Below are positions 42,257 through 45,446 of a stretch of 45,446 bases of DNA, in pieces. Below the pieces are notes generated by a model. The model had not been told where the DNA came from, ran no database searches, and worked only from the letters and a program-made list of their open reading frames with translations. This DNA comes from CAYYJS01 sp964472315 (GTDB lineage: Bacteria; Verrucomicrobiota; Kiritimatiellia; UBA8416). A program made the position numbers and the translations under genes. The DNA lies in contig CAYYJS010000026.1 in assembly GCA_964472315.1 (NCBI GenBank), positions 1-45,446 of the forward strand, in the 5' to 3' direction. Positions within the stretch are counted from its first letter, which is position 1. Each line of letters opens with the position of its first letter.

Positions 42257-42285
42257 AGTATCGGCGAGCCGCCGCGGAATGTCGA
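42257..42285 (-). promoter_or_regulatory. Promoter of tmRNA
   Basis: On the minus strand TCGACA (42285-42280), a 17-bp spacer and GATACT (42262-42257). It lies about 20 bases before the mature 5' end, which allows a short leader removed by RNase P. Confidence 0.5.
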
Positions 42286-42340
42286 GCGGAACCGTCGCGT
42301 CGGACGAATCGGGAAGGCCGTGACGTGGAGGGCGGGCGCG

Positions 42341-42378
42341 AAAAAAACGCCCGATACCCGACAAGCGGGTATCGGGCG
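42341..42378 (-). terminator. Rho-independent terminator of ilvC
   Basis: A perfect 13-bp stem (42348-42360 with 42366-42378), a five-base loop and a run of seven T on the minus strand (42347-42341), directly after the ilvC stop at 42394. Confidence 0.93.
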
Positions 42379-42393
42379 CCGGATCGTCGCTTC

Positions 42394-43494
42394 TCAGTTC
42401 CGGCCGCGGCCGGCGACACCCTTGGTGGCCTTGGTGACTTCCTTGGCCTTCTCGCGCGGGCGGAGGCCGCGGACGGCCTTGCCGGTCTGCCACATCTCGG
42501 AGTTGCCGAGCACGGCGAGTTCCTTGTCCAGCAACTCCTTGTAGTCCTTGCCGCCGCACATACGGATGACGCGGGCGGTTTCCTTGCCCGACTTGACGGC
42601 TTCGTACAGTTCCTTGAAGACCGGCAGCGTGGCCTTCTTGAACTTCGGGCGCCAATCGAGGGCGCCGCGCTGGGCGGTGGCCGAGCAGTTCGAGAACATC
42701 CAGTCCATGCCGTTCTCGTCGACGAGGCGAATCAGGCTTTGCGTGAGTTCCTCGACGGTCTCGTTGAACGCTTCGCTCGGGCTGTGGCCGTTCTTGCGCA
42801 AGGTATCGTACTGGGCTTCCATCACACCGGCCAGCGCACCCATCAGGATGCCGCGTTCGCCGGTCAGATCGCTGTGCACCTCTTGCTCGAAGGTCGTCGG
42901 GAACAGATAGCCGGAGCCGATGCCGATACCGAGAGCGAGGCAGCGCTCTTCAGCGCGTCCGGTGGCGTCCTGGAACACGGCGTAGCTGGAGTTGATGCCG
43001 GCGCCCGAGAGGAAGTTGCGTCGCACCGAGGTGCCGGAACCCTTTGGCGCCACCATGATCACATCCACGTCGGCCGGCGGGATTACCTTGGTCTGTTCCT
43101 TGTAGACGATGGAAAACCCGTGCGAGAAGTAGAGCGCGTCGCCGGGGTTGAGGCATTTCTTGACCAGGGGCCAGATCACCCGTTGGGCGGCGTCGGTTAC
43201 GAGCATCTGGATGACGGTTCCGCGCGTGGCGGCTTCCTCGATATCGAACAGCGTCTGGCCCGGCACCCAGCCGTCCCTGACGGCGCGGTCCCAGTCCTTC
43301 TTGTATGCCTTGGCTTGTCCGATGATGACGTTGAAGCCGTTGTCCTTGAGGTTAAGCGCCTGGGCGGGGCCCTGCACGCCGTACCCGATGATGGCGATGG
43401 TCTCGTTCTTGAGCACCTTGCGCGCCCTGCTCATCGGGAACTCTTTGCGCATGACGACGGTCTCTTTGACTCCGCCAAAATCGATGATTGCCAT
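42394..43494 (-). CDS. ilvC: Ketol-acid reductoisomerase
   Basis: The 366-residue enzyme carries out the second step of valine, leucine and isoleucine synthesis using NADPH and Mg. The Rossmann motif is IAIIGYGVQGPAQALNLKDN. The knotted C-terminal domain has DLTGERGILMGALAGVMEAQ (acidic metal ligands), EELTQSL, and EMWQTGKAVRGLRP near the end. The start at 43494 gives MAIIDFGGVKETVV and has GGAGG six bases upstream; the frame is open 57 codons further upstream, but that stretch contains the promoter. The gene stands alone with its own promoter and a strong terminator. Confidence 0.97.
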   Translation of the reverse strand: MAIIDFGGVKETVVMRKEFPMSRARKVLKNETIAIIGYGVQGPAQALNLKDNGFNVIIGQAKAYKKDWDRAVRDGWVPGQTLFDIEEAATRGTVIQMLVTDAAQRVIWPLVKKCLNPGDALYFSHGFSIVYKEQTKVIPPADVDVIMVAPKGSGTSVRRNFLSGAGINSSYAVFQDATGRAEERCLALGIGIGSGYLFPTTFEQEVHSDLTGERGILMGALAGVMEAQYDTLRKNGHSPSEAFNETVEELTQSLIRLVDENGMDWMFSNCSATAQRGALDWRPKFKKATLPVFKELYEAVKSGKETARVIRMCGGKDYKELLDKELAVLGNSEMWQTGKAVRGLRPREKAKEVTKATKGVAGRGRN

Positions 43495-43534
43495 GATGTA
43501 CCTCCGCTTGTGTCTCTGTTGCCGAAAAAGCCGT

Positions 43535-43562
43535 AGTTTAGAGAGTTCGCGCCCGTGGTCAA
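43535..43562 (-). promoter_or_regulatory. Promoter of ilvC
   Basis: On the minus strand TTGACC (43562-43557), a 16-bp spacer and TAAACT (43540-43535), about 40 bases upstream of the ilvC start. Confidence 0.6.
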
Positions 43563-43586
43563 TGACTTTCGCCCGCGGTTTCCGAG

Positions 43587-43614
43587 TTGACAGGCCCCGC
43601 CACGAACGTATGCT
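43587..43614 (+). promoter_or_regulatory. Promoter of tRNA-Arg
   Basis: TTGACA (43587-43592), a 16-bp spacer and TATGCT (43609-43614), 23 bases before the mature tRNA 5' end. It is divergent from the ilvC promoter. Confidence 0.65.
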
Positions 43615-43637
43615 GGCCACGTTTCTTTTCCTGTCAC

Positions 43638-43714
43638 ACCCCCGTAGCTCAGTCGGATAGAGCATCGGATTTCTAATCCGAGGGTCGCAGGTTCGAATCC
43701 TGCCGGGGGTGCCA
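43638..43714 (+). tRNA. tRNA-Arg (anticodon TCT)
   Basis: The 77-nt cloverleaf has acceptor stem ACCCCCG/CGGGGGT, discriminator G, encoded CCA, D-arm GCTCAGTCGGATAGAGC, anticodon stem TCGGA/TCCGA with loop TTTCTAA (anticodon at 43672-43674), and T-arm GCAGGTTCGAATCCTGC. It reads AGA codons. It lies between ilvC and an unknown exported protein gene. Confidence 0.97.
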
Positions 43715-43738
43715 ATGCAAGGGGCGGGTCATGGAAGC

Positions 43739-44290
43739 ATGAAGAGGATCGAATGCATGGCGTGGGGCATGGGACTGGCCGCGGCCCTGATTGGAATGCG
43801 GGCGCCGGTGGACCGACCGATGGATGCCGTGCCGGTGTGGACCGGCGATCCGGAATGGGCGCCGGTGGCGACGGAGCTTGCGGGTGCAGGCTTCACCGAG
43901 CTGACGATGCACACGGTGCGCGATGCCCTGGCGCTCGGCATGGGCGGCGACGATGAAATGGGCGGCGACTTCAGGATGCCGGAGCCGGGCTTCCTGGCCC
44001 GACAGTTTCCCGGCGCGAACAGCTTTGTGGCGCCGCCTGTCGTCATTACGCCCGACGACGCTTCCAGATCCGAGGTTGGCGCATCCGGGTTCGGATTCGA
44101 GCCCGAGACGGACCCGTTCGGGGCGTTCGGTGTAAAAGAGCCGAGCCTGGGGTGGCTGACCGATGCCGTCCGGGAACAGGAACGCGTCGGCGAGGACGCC
44201 GAAGCGACCGCGCCGCAGTCCTTGCGGTCCCTGATGCGTGGCGGTCTGCGCGATCCCTATGCGACGGGTTGGCCGTCCGAGGAACGGTAG
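43739..44290 (+). CDS. Hypothetical exported protein
   Basis: The 183-residue product begins MKRIECMAWGMGLAAALIGM, a likely signal peptide or anchor. The mature part is acidic and rich in Gly, Pro, Asp and Glu (WTGDPEWAPVATELAGAGF, ALGMGGDDEMGGDFRMPEPG), suggesting a largely unstructured periplasmic or exported protein. I do not recognise a family. GGAAG lies close before the ATG but the site is weak. The gene starts 24 bases after the tRNA and ends three bases before the convergent purM stop, with no terminator between. The coding case rests on frame length, signal peptide and fit to the gap, so it remains moderate. Confidence 0.6.
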   Translation: MKRIECMAWGMGLAAALIGMRAPVDRPMDAVPVWTGDPEWAPVATELAGAGFTELTMHTVRDALALGMGGDDEMGGDFRMPEPGFLARQFPGANSFVAPPVVITPDDASRSEVGASGFGFEPETDPFGAFGVKEPSLGWLTDAVREQERVGEDAEATAPQSLRSLMRGGLRDPYATGWPSEER

Positions 44291-44293
44291 CCG

Positions 44294-45322
44294 TTACACG
44301 AGCGTGACGCGATTCTCGCCGGTCACGGCTTCGCCGATGATGACCGGCGCCGCGCGGAATCTCCGGAGCACGCGCAGTGCCTCGGCGACATCTTCCGGGC
44401 GAACGACCACGACGTAGCCGATTCCCATGTTGAATACGCGGTACATCTCATCGGACTCGACCTGGCCGGTATCGCCGATGAACCGGTACACAGGCGGAAC
44501 GCGCCACGTCGACTTGTCGACCACGATCCCGACGCCCGGCGGCAGTACGCGTGGGACGTTGTCGAAGAGTCCGCCGCCGGTGATATGCGCCATGCCGCTG
44601 ACGCGGACGGCATCCATCAGTGCCACGATGGGTTTCAGATAGCTGCGGTGCACGGCGAGCAGGATGTCGGCCACGGTCTTTCCCGTGCCGGGCAGAATGC
44701 TATCGATGCCGAGTCCGGCGGTCTCGAAAATCACCTTGCGGGCGAGCGAGTAGCCGTTGGTATGCAAGCCGGTTGACGGCAGCCCGATAACCACATCGCC
44801 GGGCCGGATGCGTTCGCCGGTGATGACGCGCTTGCGCGGCACGGCGCCGACGATGGTGCCGACGAGGTCGTATTCGCCTTCCGGATAGAGCCCGGGCATC
44901 TCGGCGGTTTCGCCGCCGAGCAGCGCGCAGCCGTTCTCGCGGCAGGCCTTGCAGAGGCCGCTGACCACATCCTTGAAGACCGTCGCGCGCAACCGGGCCG
45001 TGCCGACGTAGTCCAGGAAGAACAGCGGCGTGGCGCCCTGCACGAGAATGTCGTTCACACAGTGGTTCACCAGATCCTGCCCGACGGTGGTGTGCCGGTT
45101 GGCCATCAGGGCGACCTTCAACTTCGTCCCGACGCCGTCGGCGCTGGCGACGAGAACGGCGTCCTTGCCGGGCGACTCGAACAGGCCGCCGAACGAACCG
45201 ATGTCGCTGAGCACGCCCTTGATCGACGTCGCTTTCACCATCTTCTTGATCGCCGACAGCCCGGCCATCTTCTCGTCGATATCGACGCCGGCCGCCGCAT
45301 AGGCTGATTTCGTCGTGGCCAT
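44294..45322 (-). CDS. purM: Phosphoribosylformylglycinamidine cyclo-ligase (AIR synthetase)
   Basis: This enzyme makes aminoimidazole ribotide from FGAM and ATP in purine synthesis. The 342 residues show YAAAGVDIDEKMAGLSAIKK at the start, SFGGLFE, VASADGVGTKLKVA (nucleotide/metal loop), NHCVNDILVQGATPLFFLDY, LLGGETAEMPGLYPEGEYDL and AHITGGGLFDNVPRVLP, all typical of PurM. The length matches the family. AAGGAG is ten bases before the ATG. A promoter with TATAGT lies about 50 bases upstream. It converges on the unknown gene at 43739-44290. Confidence 0.98.
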   Translation of the reverse strand: MATTKSAYAAAGVDIDEKMAGLSAIKKMVKATSIKGVLSDIGSFGGLFESPGKDAVLVASADGVGTKLKVALMANRHTTVGQDLVNHCVNDILVQGATPLFFLDYVGTARLRATVFKDVVSGLCKACRENGCALLGGETAEMPGLYPEGEYDLVGTIVGAVPRKRVITGERIRPGDVVIGLPSTGLHTNGYSLARKVIFETAGLGIDSILPGTGKTVADILLAVHRSYLKPIVALMDAVRVSGMAHITGGGLFDNVPRVLPPGVGIVVDKSTWRVPPVYRFIGDTGQVESDEMYRVFNMGIGYVVVVRPEDVAEALRVLRRFRAAPVIIGEAVTGENRVTLV

Positions 45323-45372
45323 GATTGCACTCCTTGTGAGGTACGCTCCGAGATCCGCGAATGAACGGGCGC

Positions 45373-45402
45373 ACTATACCGGATCGGCGCCGACCGGAGC
45401 AA
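45373..45402 (-). promoter_or_regulatory. Promoter of purM
   Basis: On the minus strand TTGCTC (45402-45397), an 18-bp spacer and TATAGT (45378-45373), about 50 bases upstream of the purM ATG. Confidence 0.55.
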
Positions 45403-45418
45403 GGCGCATCCGCGGGGA

Positions 45419-45446
45419 TCAGCGGTTCTCATCTTCGGCAATCTCC
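45419..45446 (-). CDS. C-terminal end of an unidentified gene
   Basis: On the minus strand the window edge reads EIAEDENR followed by TGA (45421-45419), which looks like the charged C-terminus of a gene entering from the right. Only eight or nine codons are visible, so neither the product nor coding status is certain. Confidence 0.3.

Overview
The window is GC-rich bacterial DNA with tightly packed genes: many neighbours overlap by ATGA, and Shine-Dalgarno sites are strong. The host lineage cannot be proved from sequence alone. Short 'CCCAACAGCCAACAAGG'-type intergenic repeats, a ThuA-like/Gfo-Idh-MocA pair, an FHA-kinase, a eukaryote-like UAP1 pyrophosphorylase and a RAYT transposase together suggest a member of the PVC group (Kiritimatiellota/Lentisphaerota-like). 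That placement is an inference.

Layout. 1-544 (-): end-truncated secreted protein whose start is disturbed by a 9-G tract. 545-1232: gene-poor, with repeats. 1233-5836 (+): ThuA-like protein, Gfo/Idh/MocA oxidoreductase, gpmI and a secreted amidase. 5900-10926 (+): FHA/Ser-Thr kinase, RNase III, UAP1-like pyrophosphorylase and a GlcD-type FAD oxidase. 11230-16884 (+): four-gene tripartite efflux operon (TolC-like lipoprotein, adaptor, ABC ATPase, MacB-type permease) closed by a hairpin.

17205-35590 (+) is an 18-kb type III-B CRISPR-Cas locus and the centre of interest. It starts with a CARF protein of the NE0113 family that has a winged-helix-like C-terminus. The Cmr complex follows: cmr2 (HD and GGDD intact), cmr3, cmr4, cmr5 and one gene fusing Cmr6 to Cmr1. 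A four-helix-bundle protein, a Card1/Can2-like CARF nuclease and a CARF-HEPN ribonuclease of the Cas02710 type come next, then cas1, cas2, a leader and an array of 59 full 37-nt repeats plus one truncated repeat. No cas6 is visible. The parts fit a cyclic-oligoadenylate defence: the Cmr complex binds viral RNA, Cmr2 makes the messenger, two CARF effectors degrade nucleic acid, and the third CARF protein may degrade the messenger and/or regulate transcription. Two near-identical double-GACGTC sites, one before cmr2 and one before cas1, are candidate operators. The spacers are informative: two near-duplicate pairs differ mostly at synonymous positions of a frame on the complementary strand, and several spacers are antisense to an apparent ribosome-binding site plus start codon, as expected for guides aimed at viral mRNA.

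35586-36048 holds duplicated REP-like sequence that truncates the last CRISPR repeat, and a perfect 25-bp inverted repeat. 36049-40719 (+): polyol dehydrogenase-like enzyme, PHP-like metallohydrolase, SDR with an unusual N-terminal domain, and an exported alpha/beta hydrolase. 40850-41848: RAYT-type transposase. 41877-42236 (-): tmRNA with tag ANEEYALAA. 42394-43494 (-): ilvC. 43638-43714 (+): tRNA-Arg(TCT). 43739-44290 (+): unknown exported protein. 44294-45322 (-): purM, with the last codons of another minus-strand gene at the right edge.
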